DNA from: Desulfobacteraceae bacterium
GTDB taxonomy: Bacteria; Desulfobacterota; Desulfobacteria; Desulfobacterales; JAABRJ01
Reading direction: 5' to 3'
DNA: 16,015 nucleotides
NCBI GenBank assembly: GCA_011390985.1
Contig: JAABRJ010000073.1
Location: 1 to 16,015 of the forward strand
In this document: positions 6,459-13,675 of the stretch, in pieces
How positions within the stretch are numbered: the first letter of the stretch is position 1
How the letters are laid out: each line of letters starts with the position of its first letter
Notes under the pieces: generated by a model
Told to the model about the DNA's origin: nothing
Seen by the model: only the letters and a program-made list of their open reading frames with translations
The model's database searches: none
Position numbers and translations under genes: made by a program

Positions 6459-6944
6459 ATGGAAAACTTGACGCACGTTGACCAGGAGGGTCGGGTTCGA
6501 ATGGTGGACGTGACTGCCAAACCGCAGACCGATCGGACCGCCGTGGCCCAGGGGTGGGTCACGATGGCCCCCAGCACCTTCCAGCTGATCCGCCAGCAGG
6601 GGCTCAAAAAAGGCAATGTTCTGGAAACAGCCCGGATTGCCGGTATTATGGCCGCCAAAAAAACCGCCGACCTGATCCCCATGTGTCACCCCCTCAAAAT
6701 CACCCACTCCCAGATCGATTTCTTTCCGGACGAATCCACCAGTAGAATTCGCATCGAAGCCGCCGTGCGGATCGTTGGGCAGACCGGGGTGGAAATGGAG
6801 GCCCTCACCGCGGTAGCGGTGGCGGCCCTGACAATCTATGATATGTGCAAGGCCGTCGACCGGGAAATGACCATCTGCGACATCTGCGTGCTCAGAAAAT
6901 CAGGCGGCAAGCGTGGCGATTTCGAGCGTGATGGAAATCATTGA
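6459..6944 (+). CDS. moaC: Cyclic pyranopterin monophosphate synthase MoaC
   Basis: MoaC acts with MoaA in the first step of molybdenum cofactor synthesis, turning the 3',8-cyclo-GTP made by MoaA into cyclic pyranopterin monophosphate. The 161-residue product has normal length. Visible are MVDVTAK (15-21), a lysine in KKGNVLETARIAGI (50-63, Lys51), the substrate loop PMCHPL (74-79), VEMEALTAV (111-119), and the YDMCKAVD segment (127-134) with Asp128 and Lys131, all at the usual positions. A GTG at 6423 is also in frame. I chose the ATG at 6459 because AGGAG lies six bases upstream and because it fits the family. The gene end overlaps the rmuC start by 14 bases, which suggests translational coupling. 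This is one of the most secure calls in the window. Confidence 0.96.
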   Translation: MENLTHVDQEGRVRMVDVTAKPQTDRTAVAQGWVTMAPSTFQLIRQQGLKKGNVLETARIAGIMAAKKTADLIPMCHPLKITHSQIDFFPDESTSRIRIEAAVRIVGQTGVEMEALTAVAVAALTIYDMCKAVDREMTICDICVLRKSGGKRGDFERDGNH

Positions 6945-8460
6945 TTTTGCCCTGCTGCTGTCAGCCGGAATTCTGCTCGGTGCGGTCGGCGGCTGGCTGG
7001 CGGCGAAATTCGCCGCTTACCGGCGGATCACCCCCCTCGTTTCCGATTTCCAGACCGAAATCGCCGCCTTGAAAGAGCGGTTGCGGCATAAGCAGGCTGA
7101 AAACGAGGCCCTTCAAAAAGGGCTGGCCGATCACCAACAGGAACTGAAATCCCTGAATGCACGGTATCTCGAGGCCTGCCGGGAAAACGGCGCGGCCCTT
7201 GCGCGGATCGAACAACTGGTTCCTCTCCAGCAGCGCCTCCAGGACCAGGCCCAGGAGATCAAGACCCTCCACCGGGTGAACAGCGAAATTCAAAACCGTC
7301 AGACCGAGCTGGAAACCCTCCTTGCCCAGGAGCGCACGGCAACCACTGAAAAAATCAGCCTGCTGGAGGATCTCCGCCATCAGTGGCTGGACACCTTCAA
7401 GGCCCTGTCGGCCAACGCCCTGCGGGAAAACAACCGGACGTTCATCGACCTTGCCGACACCGTTTTGGCCAAGCACCTCGAAACCGCCCGCAAAGATCTC
7501 GATCTGAAGGGCCGGGCGGTGGAGGAACTGGTCAGCCCGATCAGGGACTCGTTGACGCGTTTTGACCACAACATTCAGTCACTGGAAAGGACCCGTGAAA
7601 AAGCCTACGGCGGGCTCTCGGAGCAGGTGCGGTCCCTGATCGGGACCCAGCAGCTCCTGCAGCGCGAAACCGGCAAGCTGGTCAAGGCCCTGCAAACCCC
7701 CCAGGTTCGCGGCCGATGGGGCGAAATTACCCTGCGACGGGTGGCCGAACTCTCCGGCATGCAGCGCCGCTGCGATTTTTTTGAACAACAGACCGCGGTC
7801 GGCGCTGACGGCCTGATGCGGCCAGACATGCTGGTCAAACTTCCCGGCAACCGCCAGATCGTGGTGGACGCCAAGGTGCCCTTGGCGGCATATCTGGATT
7901 CCCTGGAGGCTGAAGGCGACCAGGCCCGACAGGCGCTTTTGGAAAGCCACGGCAGACAGGTTCAGACCCACATCCTCAAGCTTTCCCAAAAAGCTTACTG
8001 GACCCAGTTTGCGCCCACACCCGAGTTCGTGGTGCTCTTTATCCCCGGCGAGAATTTCTTTTCCGCCGCGCTCAGCCAAAACCCCGCACTGATCGAAGAG
8101 GGCGCCAAGCGCGGGGTAATTCTGGCAACACCCACCACCCTGATCTCACTGCTCAAGACGATTGCTTTCGGCTGGCGCCAGGAAACCATCACCGAAAATG
8201 CCCGGGCGATCAGCGAGCTGGGACGCGAGCTCTATGAACGCTTAAACCACGTCGCCGGCCACCTCAACCGGCTGGGGCAGGATATCGATCACTGCGCCCG
8301 CACCTTCAACCAGGCGGTCGGCTCACTGGAGCGACGGGTGTTCGCATCCGCCCGCCGTTTCACCGACCTTGGCATCCACCTCAAGGATAACCGGCAACTG
8401 CCCGAGCTGGACACCTTGAACAGCAAAACCCGTAAACTGGACGCAGACCAAACCGAATGA
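6931..8460 (+). CDS. rmuC: DNA recombination protein RmuC
   Basis: RmuC proteins limit recombination at inverted repeats in E. coli; the molecular role is not well defined, and a nuclease-like core has been proposed. The 509-residue product has one N-terminal membrane helix (about 5-27), then a long coiled coil (about 35-140, rich in E, Q, L, A and R), then the RmuC domain. Typical stretches are GRWGEITLRR (about 260), a VVDAKVP strand with its acidic residue (about 311) and FIPGENFFSAA (about 370), followed by ILATPTTLISLL (about 397). The ATG at 6931 is preferred; a GTG at 6913 would add six residues. It overlaps moaC upstream and mltA downstream by ATGA, so it belongs to the same plus-strand transcript, although the function is unrelated to cofactor synthesis. 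Confidence 0.93.
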   Translation: MEIIDFALLLSAGILLGAVGGWLAAKFAAYRRITPLVSDFQTEIAALKERLRHKQAENEALQKGLADHQQELKSLNARYLEACRENGAALARIEQLVPLQQRLQDQAQEIKTLHRVNSEIQNRQTELETLLAQERTATTEKISLLEDLRHQWLDTFKALSANALRENNRTFIDLADTVLAKHLETARKDLDLKGRAVEELVSPIRDSLTRFDHNIQSLERTREKAYGGLSEQVRSLIGTQQLLQRETGKLVKALQTPQVRGRWGEITLRRVAELSGMQRRCDFFEQQTAVGADGLMRPDMLVKLPGNRQIVVDAKVPLAAYLDSLEAEGDQARQALLESHGRQVQTHILKLSQKAYWTQFAPTPEFVVLFIPGENFFSAALSQNPALIEEGAKRGVILATPTTLISLLKTIAFGWRQETITENARAISELGRELYERLNHVAGHLNRLGQDIDHCARTFNQAVGSLERRVFASARRFTDLGIHLKDNRQLPELDTLNSKTRKLDADQTE

Positions 8461-9692
8461 ACCCCATGAGACACCATCCGTGTTTGCGCATTGGCGTGCT
8501 GATTCTCCTGGTGCTGGGCCTGACGGGATGCGAACGGGCGGCCAAAACGCCCCCTCCGCCCGCTGCGCCCCCTTCTCCCCTGCGGCTTTTGACCACGACG
8601 GACCTTCCCCTGTTTGCAGACGACCGCGCCTTCGACGGTCTGGCCGGAGCCATCCACCAAAGCCTGACCTACCTGCAGCGCCTGCCGCCGGAACGCACGT
8701 TTCCATTCGGCACCGACACCGTCACGGCCGACATGGTTATGCGCGCCCTGATGCATTTCAGCGGTTTTCTGCAAACCGCCCCGACACCGGCGCAACTGGA
8801 CGAATTTGTGCGGACCAACTACCGGGTCTACCGCGCGGCGGGGGCGCCGGCCGACGATGCGGTGCTCTTCACGGGCTATTACGAACCGGTTATTGCCGGA
8901 AGCCGCGTCCGAAGCGCCGCTTACAGCGTTCCAGTCCTCGGCCGGCCCACCGATCTGGTGACGATTGATCTCGAGCGCTTTTCGGCGCGTTTTAAAGGTG
9001 AAACCCTCACCGGCCGACTGCAGGACGGCCGCGTGGTACCCTATTTTGAGCGTCGGGACATCTCCAACCCGACGGTTTTTGGACAACGGGCCGAAGCGGT
9101 TGCCTGGGTGGCAGACCCGCTTGACCTTTTTTTCCTTCAGGTTCAGGGTTCGGGTCAAATTCAGCTCCAGGACGGCAGTCGCTTGCGGGTTCACTATCAC
9201 GCGAGCAACGGGCACCCCTACCGCAGCATCGGGCGCCACCTGATCGACTCCGGCAAAATACCGCGGGACGAGATGTCCATGCAGCGCATCCGGTCCTACC
9301 TCAAGGCCCATCCGGAAGAAATCGACCCCGTATTGAACCACAACCCGAGCTTCGTTTTCTTTAAAATCGAGGAAATCGGCCCCCTTGGAGCGCTCAACGT
9401 ACCCCTGACCGCGGGGCGCTCGATCGCGCTGGATCGCCGCATCTTTCCGCCGGCGGCCCTGTGCTTCATCCAGTGCCAAAAACCCCTGGTGGACGCTGCC
9501 GGCCGCATTACCCAGTGGCGGCCGTTTTCGCGTTTTGTCCTGAACCAGGACACCGGCGGCGCCATTCAGGGGCCTGGACGGGCGGACCTTTTCTGGGGAA
9601 GCGGTCAAAGCGCCGAAATCTCCGCCGGTCATCTGCAGCATCCCGGCAGTCTTTTTTTTCTGGTCCTGCGCGAGGATCGGGCCCCGTCCTGA
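8457..9692 (+). CDS. mltA: Membrane-bound lytic murein transglycosylase A (MltA), lipoprotein
   Basis: MltA cleaves peptidoglycan, leaving 1,6-anhydromuramic ends, in the periplasm at the outer membrane. The 411-residue product starts with a lipoprotein signal: Arg-rich start, hydrophobic core and lipobox LTGC (Cys25), then a proline-rich linker. The MltA domain includes GYYEP (about 140), VQGSGQIQLQDG (about 229-240) and HYHASNGHPYRSIG. The C-terminal 3D domain holds NQDTGGAIQGPGRADLFWG (about 363-381) with its conserved aspartates, one of which is catalytic in the family. The start overlaps the rmuC stop as ATGA, so the two are probably translationally coupled. The residue after the lipid-bearing Cys is Glu, not Asp, so the usual Lol rules predict outer-membrane sorting. 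The length is slightly above E. coli MltA. Confidence 0.94.
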   Translation: MNPMRHHPCLRIGVLILLVLGLTGCERAAKTPPPPAAPPSPLRLLTTTDLPLFADDRAFDGLAGAIHQSLTYLQRLPPERTFPFGTDTVTADMVMRALMHFSGFLQTAPTPAQLDEFVRTNYRVYRAAGAPADDAVLFTGYYEPVIAGSRVRSAAYSVPVLGRPTDLVTIDLERFSARFKGETLTGRLQDGRVVPYFERRDISNPTVFGQRAEAVAWVADPLDLFFLQVQGSGQIQLQDGSRLRVHYHASNGHPYRSIGRHLIDSGKIPRDEMSMQRIRSYLKAHPEEIDPVLNHNPSFVFFKIEEIGPLGALNVPLTAGRSIALDRRIFPPAALCFIQCQKPLVDAAGRITQWRPFSRFVLNQDTGGAIQGPGRADLFWGSGQSAEISAGHLQHPGSLFFLVLREDRAPS

Positions 9693-9782
9693 ACTCTCCG
9701 CGCGGCGGTCGTCGCCGGCGGCGCCTGCTGCAAAGCGCCGTTGCCCGGCCCCTTTCCGTCGGCTCTGGAAATGCGGATTCAG

Positions 9783-9811
9783 TTGACACCCTGAGTTAAA
9801 ATCAGTAAATA
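9783..9811 (+). promoter_or_regulatory. Sigma-70-type promoter for tatB-tatC
   Basis: A perfect TTGACA (9783-9788) is followed after 17 bases by TAAATA (9806-9811) in an AT-rich stretch that stands out from the GC-rich surroundings. The predicted start is about 30 bases before tatB, which has AAGGAG six bases before its ATG. This supports an independent tat transcript after mltA. Confidence 0.65.
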
Positions 9812-9849
9812 ATCACCCTGTTTTTATATTTTTTCACAAGGAGCACGCC

Positions 9850-10221
9850 ATGTTTGGCATTGGTATGCCTGAACTGCTTCTCATTCTGGCCGTTGCCCTG
9901 ATCGTCATTGGCCCCAAGAAGCTTCCGGATCTGGCGCGCTCCCTCGGCAAGGCGCTGGGGGAGTTCAAAAAAGCCACGGCCGAACTCAAGGAAAGCATCC
10001 AAATCGATTCGGAGTTGAAAGACGTCAAGCAGGCCTTCGACCAAATGAACGCTCCGGCCCAATCCGCGGCCGCAAAGGAGGCACGCGCCCAAACCGCTGA
10101 TTTAGATGAACCGCGACCGGTGGGGGAAGCCGATGGCCCGCCGCCGGCCCCCCCCACTTCCAGCCCAGCCGACGCCCCCGAGCCCCAAACAGCCGAAAAA
10201 GAGGCCTCCAAAGATGCATGA
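9850..10221 (+). CDS. tatB: Twin-arginine translocase subunit TatB (TatA/B family)
   Basis: Tat moves folded proteins with twin-arginine signal peptides across the inner membrane; TatB with TatC is the receptor. The 123-residue product begins MFGIGMPELLLILAVALIVIGPKKLP, with one membrane helix (about 6-22) and the G-P hinge, then an amphipathic helix (LARSLGKALGEFKKATAELK, about 28-47), then a charged helix and a low-complexity proline/alanine-rich tail (about 90-115). The GPKKLP hinge and the length favour TatB. TatA is usually shorter with a different hinge, but the two are hard to separate without a tree, and a single dual-function protein is possible. The start has AAGGAG upstream. It overlaps tatC by eight bases. 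Confidence 0.85.
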   Translation: MFGIGMPELLLILAVALIVIGPKKLPDLARSLGKALGEFKKATAELKESIQIDSELKDVKQAFDQMNAPAQSAAAKEARAQTADLDEPRPVGEADGPPPAPPTSSPADAPEPQTAEKEASKDA

Positions 10222-10981
10222 GGAAGATAAAATTCCCTTTACGGCGCATCTCGAGGAGCTGCGAAAAAGATTGATCGTCTGTTTTATCGCCGTGGGAATC
10301 GGTTTTGTGGCTGCCTATGGTTTCAAGGAAAAGCTGTTCCAGGTGCTTACCGCGCCCCTCATCAGGGTCATGAAAAGCGGCGACACCCTGATTTTCACCA
10401 ACCTGCCGGAAGCTTTTTTCACCTATCTCAAAGTCTCTTTTCTGGCGGGGGTGATGCTGGCGGCACCTGTCATCCTTTACCAATTCTGGATGTTTGTGGC
10501 CCCCGGCCTCTATAAGCGGGAGCGCCGGGTGCTCCTGCCGATCGTCTTTCTTTCAACCTTGTTTTTTCTTGGCGGCGCACTGTTCGGCTACTTTTTCGTT
10601 TTCCCCTGGGGGTTTAAGTTTTTTCTGGGGTTTGCGACGGAACACATCCGCCCGCTGCCCTCCATGCGGGAGTACCTCAGCCTTTCCGCAAAGCTGCTGC
10701 TGGCGTTCGGGATCGTGTTTGAAATGCCGCTGGTGCTCATGGCGATGGCCCGTCTGGGTATCGTCTCGGTCGATTTTCTTAAAAAAAACCGAAAATACGC
10801 GATTTTGCTTTTCTTCATCGTCGGCGCAATCCTGACCCCGCCGGACGTGGTGACCCAGATCATGATGGCCGTTCCGCTGATGCTGCTCTACGAATTCAGC
10901 ATTATCGGCGCCCGCATCTTCGCCCGCAAGCCAGCCGAAAGCGACGCCGACGGGGCGCCCGAACCCCAAAAAAAGGAGTGA
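10214..10981 (+). CDS. tatC: Twin-arginine translocase subunit TatC
   Basis: TatC recognises the twin-arginine signal and forms the core of the translocase. The 255-residue product has six hydrophobic segments and family landmarks: the N-terminal HLEELR (12-17), PEAFFTYLK (65-73, with conserved Glu66), the FE pair (169-170) and PDVVTQIMMAVPLMLLYE (210-227), with a charged C-terminal tail. An in-frame ATG at 10106 would give a proline-rich extension that overlaps tatB by more than 100 bases and matches no TatC, so I take the ATG at 10214, where GAGG lies nine bases upstream. It overlaps tatB by eight bases, pointing to coupling. A strong terminator follows. Together with the Moco genes it fits export of periplasmic molybdo-enzymes. 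Confidence 0.95.
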   Translation: MHEEDKIPFTAHLEELRKRLIVCFIAVGIGFVAAYGFKEKLFQVLTAPLIRVMKSGDTLIFTNLPEAFFTYLKVSFLAGVMLAAPVILYQFWMFVAPGLYKRERRVLLPIVFLSTLFFLGGALFGYFFVFPWGFKFFLGFATEHIRPLPSMREYLSLSAKLLLAFGIVFEMPLVLMAMARLGIVSVDFLKKNRKYAILLFFIVGAILTPPDVVTQIMMAVPLMLLYEFSIIGARIFARKPAESDADGAPEPQKKE

Positions 10982-11011
10982 CCGCCGCTGCTTGCTGCCG
11001 GACGGTTTTTT
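10982..11011 (+). terminator. Intrinsic terminator of tatB-tatC
   Basis: CCGCCG (10982-10987) pairs with CGGACGG (10999-11005), with a single bulged A, and is followed at once by six T (11006-11011). It begins one base after the tatC stop codon. Confidence 0.65.
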
Positions 11012-11045
11012 GGATCCGCGCGGCCCGCAGAGAAATGGTTTGGCG

Positions 11046-11074
11046 TTGACAGAATCCGGCGGTCTTGCTAAAAA
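11046..11074 (+). promoter_or_regulatory. Sigma-70-type promoter for the tetraheme cytochrome gene
   Basis: A perfect TTGACA (11046-11051) lies 17 bases before TAAAAA (11069-11074), which is preceded by TGC, an extended -10 feature. The predicted start near 11081 leaves about 45 bases before the cytochrome start. Confidence 0.65.
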
Positions 11075-11125
11075 TCACGTAACTTAGGAATGTCGTGGTG
11101 CCGAGAACCCTTAAATAAGGAGGTC

Positions 11126-11614
11126 ATGGTGGTGAAGAGAAAATCGTCTATCACAATCGCAGCGCTCGTCGGTCTGGCGACAGTCTTCGTCGCCGGCGGG
11201 ATCTACGCCGGAACCAAGGTTCCCGACGTAATCAAGATGCAGAACCCAGCCTACACCGAGCACACCAAGGGCATCGTCGAATTCAGCCACAAAAAACATG
11301 TCGAGGACTATAAAGCGGCATGCAGCGACTGCCATCACGATGACAAAGGCCAACCGCTCACCGATCTCAAAATGGGCGATAATGTCGAATCGTGCATCAC
11401 CTGCCACAAAATTCCCGGCACGGTGCCCGGCGAAATGAAAAAGGAGTGGCGGGAAACCAAAATGGCGCAATCCGAGCAAGCCAAGCGCGAACTGGAGTTC
11501 CACGCCGAGGCCCTGCACCAAAACTGCATCTCCTGTCACAAAGACTTTAACAAGAAAAACAACTCCAAGGCCGCGCCGGTGACCTGTACCACCTGCCACC
11601 CCAAGAGTGAGTGA
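11126..11614 (+). CDS. Periplasmic tetraheme cytochrome c, c3-like (class III)
   Basis: The product carries electrons in the periplasm, most likely from hydrogenase or formate dehydrogenase to membrane partners. An N-terminal signal peptide (basic start KRK, hydrophobic core, likely cleavage after GIYA near residue 28) precedes a mature part of about 134 residues. Four CxxCH heme sites are visible: Cys66-His70, Cys90-His94, Cys134-His138 and Cys154-His158. The FSHKKH motif (53-58), His71 and His126/His131 can supply sixth ligands, giving bis-histidine hemes as in cytochrome c3. All four sites have two-residue spacing, whereas Desulfovibrio type I c3 has two CxxxxCH sites. AAGGAGG lies two bases before the ATG at 11126, so initiation may really be at GTG 11129 or GTG 11132; an ATG at 11090 has no ribosome binding site. 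The gene converges on the dsr operon. Confidence 0.88.
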   Translation: MVVKRKSSITIAALVGLATVFVAGGIYAGTKVPDVIKMQNPAYTEHTKGIVEFSHKKHVEDYKAACSDCHHDDKGQPLTDLKMGDNVESCITCHKIPGTVPGEMKKEWRETKMAQSEQAKRELEFHAEALHQNCISCHKDFNKKNNSKAAPVTCTTCHPKSE

Positions 11615-11694
11615 TCGCCAGGGTCGGCGATGGGTCACGCGGCAATAGACAATTCCAGAAGATCGCGCCGGATTTTGGTTCGTCCACAACGCCC

Positions 11695-11732
11695 ATTCCC
11701 CCGCCGCAGATCTCGATATGGGGCGGGGGAAT
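11695..11732. repeat. Perfect 11-bp inverted repeat between convergent genes
   Basis: ATTCCCCCGCC (11695-11705) and GGCGGGGGAAT (11722-11732) are exact reverse complements separated by 16 bases. Neither strand has a T-tract after it, so a simple intrinsic terminator is doubtful. It may still stop or protect transcripts between the cytochrome and cobB. A smaller stem CGGGGC/GCCCCG lies near 11784-11801. Confidence 0.6.
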
Positions 11733-11838
11733 ATAGCGCAGTAGGCGGGTAAAAAGACAAGCGCACTGTGGTGGTGTTTTTGCCGGGGCCCTGGCGCCCC
11801 GACCTGGGGTGATTCAAAGCTGAAGCGCACAAGAGCGC

Positions 11839-11886
11839 AACAGGGTGTCTCCCTCTCTACGGGGTGGGGGCACCCTGTTTCTTTTT
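11839..11886 (+). terminator. Candidate terminator for the cytochrome transcript, overlapping the end of cobB
   Basis: AACAGGGTG (11839-11847) pairs perfectly with CACCCTGTT (11871-11879) around a 23-base loop. The right arm is followed by TCTTTTT (11880-11886). An outer pair GCGCAA/TTGCGC (11835-11840, 11885-11890) can extend it. The stem straddles the cobB stop codon on the other strand. The loop is long, so confidence is moderate. Confidence 0.45.
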
Positions 11887-13311
11887 GCGCTGGTAGGCGC
11901 GGGCGTTTTTGACCATGGCTCGCGCCCACTCCGGGGTTCCCAGGGCGTGAAGGTGGGTGTAGGTGGCTAAAACATTTTTGTAGCAGATGCCATCGCGTTT
12001 CCCAAGAACCCCTACCCCTTTCTTCATGCGAAAAACCGTGCGCCGGTCGCTACCGTCACATTTCAGGACGTGGGAGTAATGAAATTCGTGTCCTCTAAGT
12101 TCGGTGCCCACTGCAAAAAAGGGGTTTTCAGCCTCGACGCTGACAATCGTGTACCCATGCCCCTGGGGTTTTTCGGAAAACCCGAACACGATCGGCAGCA
12201 CGCCGGCCATGGGGTAGGCGCGGCCCGCCATCACCAACTGCCTGCCGAGATACATCAACCCCCCGCATTCGGCGTAAATGGGCAGCCCGTCCTCCGCCAG
12301 ACTTTTGAGGACGTCCCGAAAGGCCCGATTTTCCGACAACTCTTTGACATGCGTTTCCGGAAATCCGCCGCCGATGTATAGCCCGTCCAAGGCTGGCAGT
12401 CGGTTATCCCGCAAAGGGCTGATGTAAACGAGGTCGGCCCCCTCGGCAACGAGCGCGTCAATATTTTCAGGATAGTAAAACTGAAAGGCGGAATCCCGGA
12501 TAATGCCGATGCGCGGGCGCGCCGGCACGGCTTCGTCCTGCGGTGGGGTCGGGGGTGCAAGCGGATCGAAACTTTCGCAGCGGATGGCCGGCGCCGCAAC
12601 GGCGTGGGTCATGGGCGGGCGACAGACATCGGCCGCGAGGCATTCGATGGCCTTTAAATCCAGGTGGGTGCGTGCGATTTCAGCGGCAGCCGCAATGGAA
12701 TCCCTGGCCCAACCGTGTTCAGGGGTCGGGACCAGTCCCATATGCCTTTCGGGGAAACACTGGCGGTCCAGTTTGGGAAGGGCCCCCACGACGGGGACCC
12801 CGCATAGGGATTCGATACTGGTGCGAAGGGTGCGCTCGTGGCGGGCGCCGGCCACCCGGTTGAGGACCACCCCTTTGATCTCGACTTCCGGATCGAACCG
12901 CTGGCAGCCCATCACTACGGCCGCCATCGTGCGGGTGGACTTGGTGCAGTCGATGCAGAGAATCACCGGCGCCTGCAGCAGTTTGGCCAACTCCGCGGTG
13001 CTTGTGGCGCCGCCGCTGTCAATACCGTCAAACAGGCCGCGGTTGCCTTCCACCACGGCCATGTCCGCTGATTCGGCGTGTTTTAAAAAAGAGGCGCGGA
13101 CGTTTTCTTTGGAGGCTAAAAAAGTGTCGAGATTGTAGCAGGGCCGGCCGGCCGCCAGGGCAAGCCAGCCCGCATCAATGTAATCGGGCCCTTTTTTGAA
13201 GGGGGCAACTGTTTTTCCACTGTGGGTCAGCGCGGCAATGATGCCGATGGACAGGATTGTTTTCCCCGAACCCCCGCGCAAGGCTGAAATGACGATTCTG
13301 GGAAATTCCAT
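11857..13311 (-). CDS. dsrN: CobB/CbiA-family glutamine amidotransferase, likely DsrN (siroheme amidation)
   Basis: CobB/CbiA enzymes use ATP and glutamine to amidate acid side chains of corrin precursors. The copy inside dsr clusters is called DsrN and is thought to make the siro(heme)amide of DsrAB. The 484-residue product has a P-loop (GGSGKT, 13-18), KKGPDYIDAG (39-48), VEGNRGLFDG (87-96), a central linker rich in proline (about 250-265), and a class-I-like amidotransferase domain with nucleophile Cys349 in YAECGGLMYLG and the GHEFHYSH block (407-414). The P-loop reads RGGSGKT instead of the SSGVGKT seen in corrin enzymes. The chosen ATG at 13311 fits the family N-terminus; longer frames reach 13443 by overlapping dsrD. 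No clear ribosome binding site is visible. It follows dsrD by 56 bases. No other corrin genes are nearby, favouring the siroheme role. Confidence 0.88.
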   Translation of the reverse strand: MEFPRIVISALRGGSGKTILSIGIIAALTHSGKTVAPFKKGPDYIDAGWLALAAGRPCYNLDTFLASKENVRASFLKHAESADMAVVEGNRGLFDGIDSGGATSTAELAKLLQAPVILCIDCTKSTRTMAAVVMGCQRFDPEVEIKGVVLNRVAGARHERTLRTSIESLCGVPVVGALPKLDRQCFPERHMGLVPTPEHGWARDSIAAAAEIARTHLDLKAIECLAADVCRPPMTHAVAAPAIRCESFDPLAPPTPPQDEAVPARPRIGIIRDSAFQFYYPENIDALVAEGADLVYISPLRDNRLPALDGLYIGGGFPETHVKELSENRAFRDVLKSLAEDGLPIYAECGGLMYLGRQLVMAGRAYPMAGVLPIVFGFSEKPQGHGYTIVSVEAENPFFAVGTELRGHEFHYSHVLKCDGSDRRTVFRMKKGVGVLGKRDGICYKNVLATYTHLHALGTPEWARAMVKNARAYQRKKKQGAPTP

Positions 13312-13367
13312 TTGCTGGGAGGCCTTAAATGTCTTGAGTACCCGCCCAAAACACCCACAAAAAGGGG

Positions 13368-13607
13368 TTATTCTTCGTGTTCGGCCCCGGCCTGCTTGCC
13401 AGCCCCCTTCAGGCCATACATGGAGGTGCTGCCGCTGGACCAATATTCCAGAATGCCCTCGGTCACCATTTGATTGACGATCTTTTTGGCTTCCCGCGGT
13501 TTGAGATCCAGAATTTTTGACAGGTCATTGAAATAAAACTTGGATTTGCTTTTGGACTTTTTCTTCAGTTCCTCGATTAATTTTTCGCACTGTTCGGCGT
13601 ATTCCAT
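13368..13607 (-). CDS. dsrD: Dissimilatory sulfite reductase accessory protein DsrD
   Basis: DsrD is a small cytoplasmic protein found with dsrAB in sulfate reducers. It has a winged-helix fold and has been reported to stimulate sulfite reduction by DsrAB. The 79-residue product is the usual length. It shows a lysine/serine-rich helix region (ELKKKSKSKSKFYFNDLSK, about 13-31), then LKPREAKKIVNQMVTEGILEYWSSGSTSMYGL, typical of the family, and a short charged tail. The ATG at 13607 has AGAGG seven bases upstream. It lies 68 bases after dsrB, and that gap contains a perfect 11-bp hairpin. The call rests on sequence resemblance plus position, and is firm. Confidence 0.95.
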   Translation of the reverse strand: MEYAEQCEKLIEELKKKSKSKSKFYFNDLSKILDLKPREAKKIVNQMVTEGILEYWSSGSTSMYGLKGAGKQAGAEHEE

Positions 13608-13631
13608 GATGATGCCTCTTTTCTTTGGGAA

Positions 13632-13659
13632 TCAGGGGGCACCTGATCGTGCCCCCTGA
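13632..13659 (-). repeat. Perfect 11-bp hairpin between dsrB and dsrD
   Basis: TCAGGGGGCAC (13632-13642) and GTGCCCCCTGA (13649-13659) are exact reverse complements with a 6-base loop. It lies between the dsrB stop and the dsrD ribosome binding site. The transcript after the hairpin reads TTCCCAAAG, so there is no T-tract. It is more likely an RNA stability or partial-termination element than a full terminator. Confidence 0.7.
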
Positions 13660-13675
13660 AAAGGGTTACCGCTGT

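Noticed and set aside
8289..9641. A 450-codon minus-strand open frame over rmuC and mltA
   Set aside because: It lies opposite two well-recognised genes, has no domain features and is rich in Arg, Gly and Ala as expected from antisense of GC-rich coding DNA.
10106..10213. Extended N-terminus for TatC
   Set aside because: The extension is a proline/arginine-rich frame within tatB and matches no TatC. The ATG at 10214 gives the conserved N-terminus.
13312..13443. Extended N-terminus for the CobB/DsrN protein
   Set aside because: It would overlap dsrD and gives a sequence unlike the family. The ATG at 13311 leads directly into the P-loop strand.
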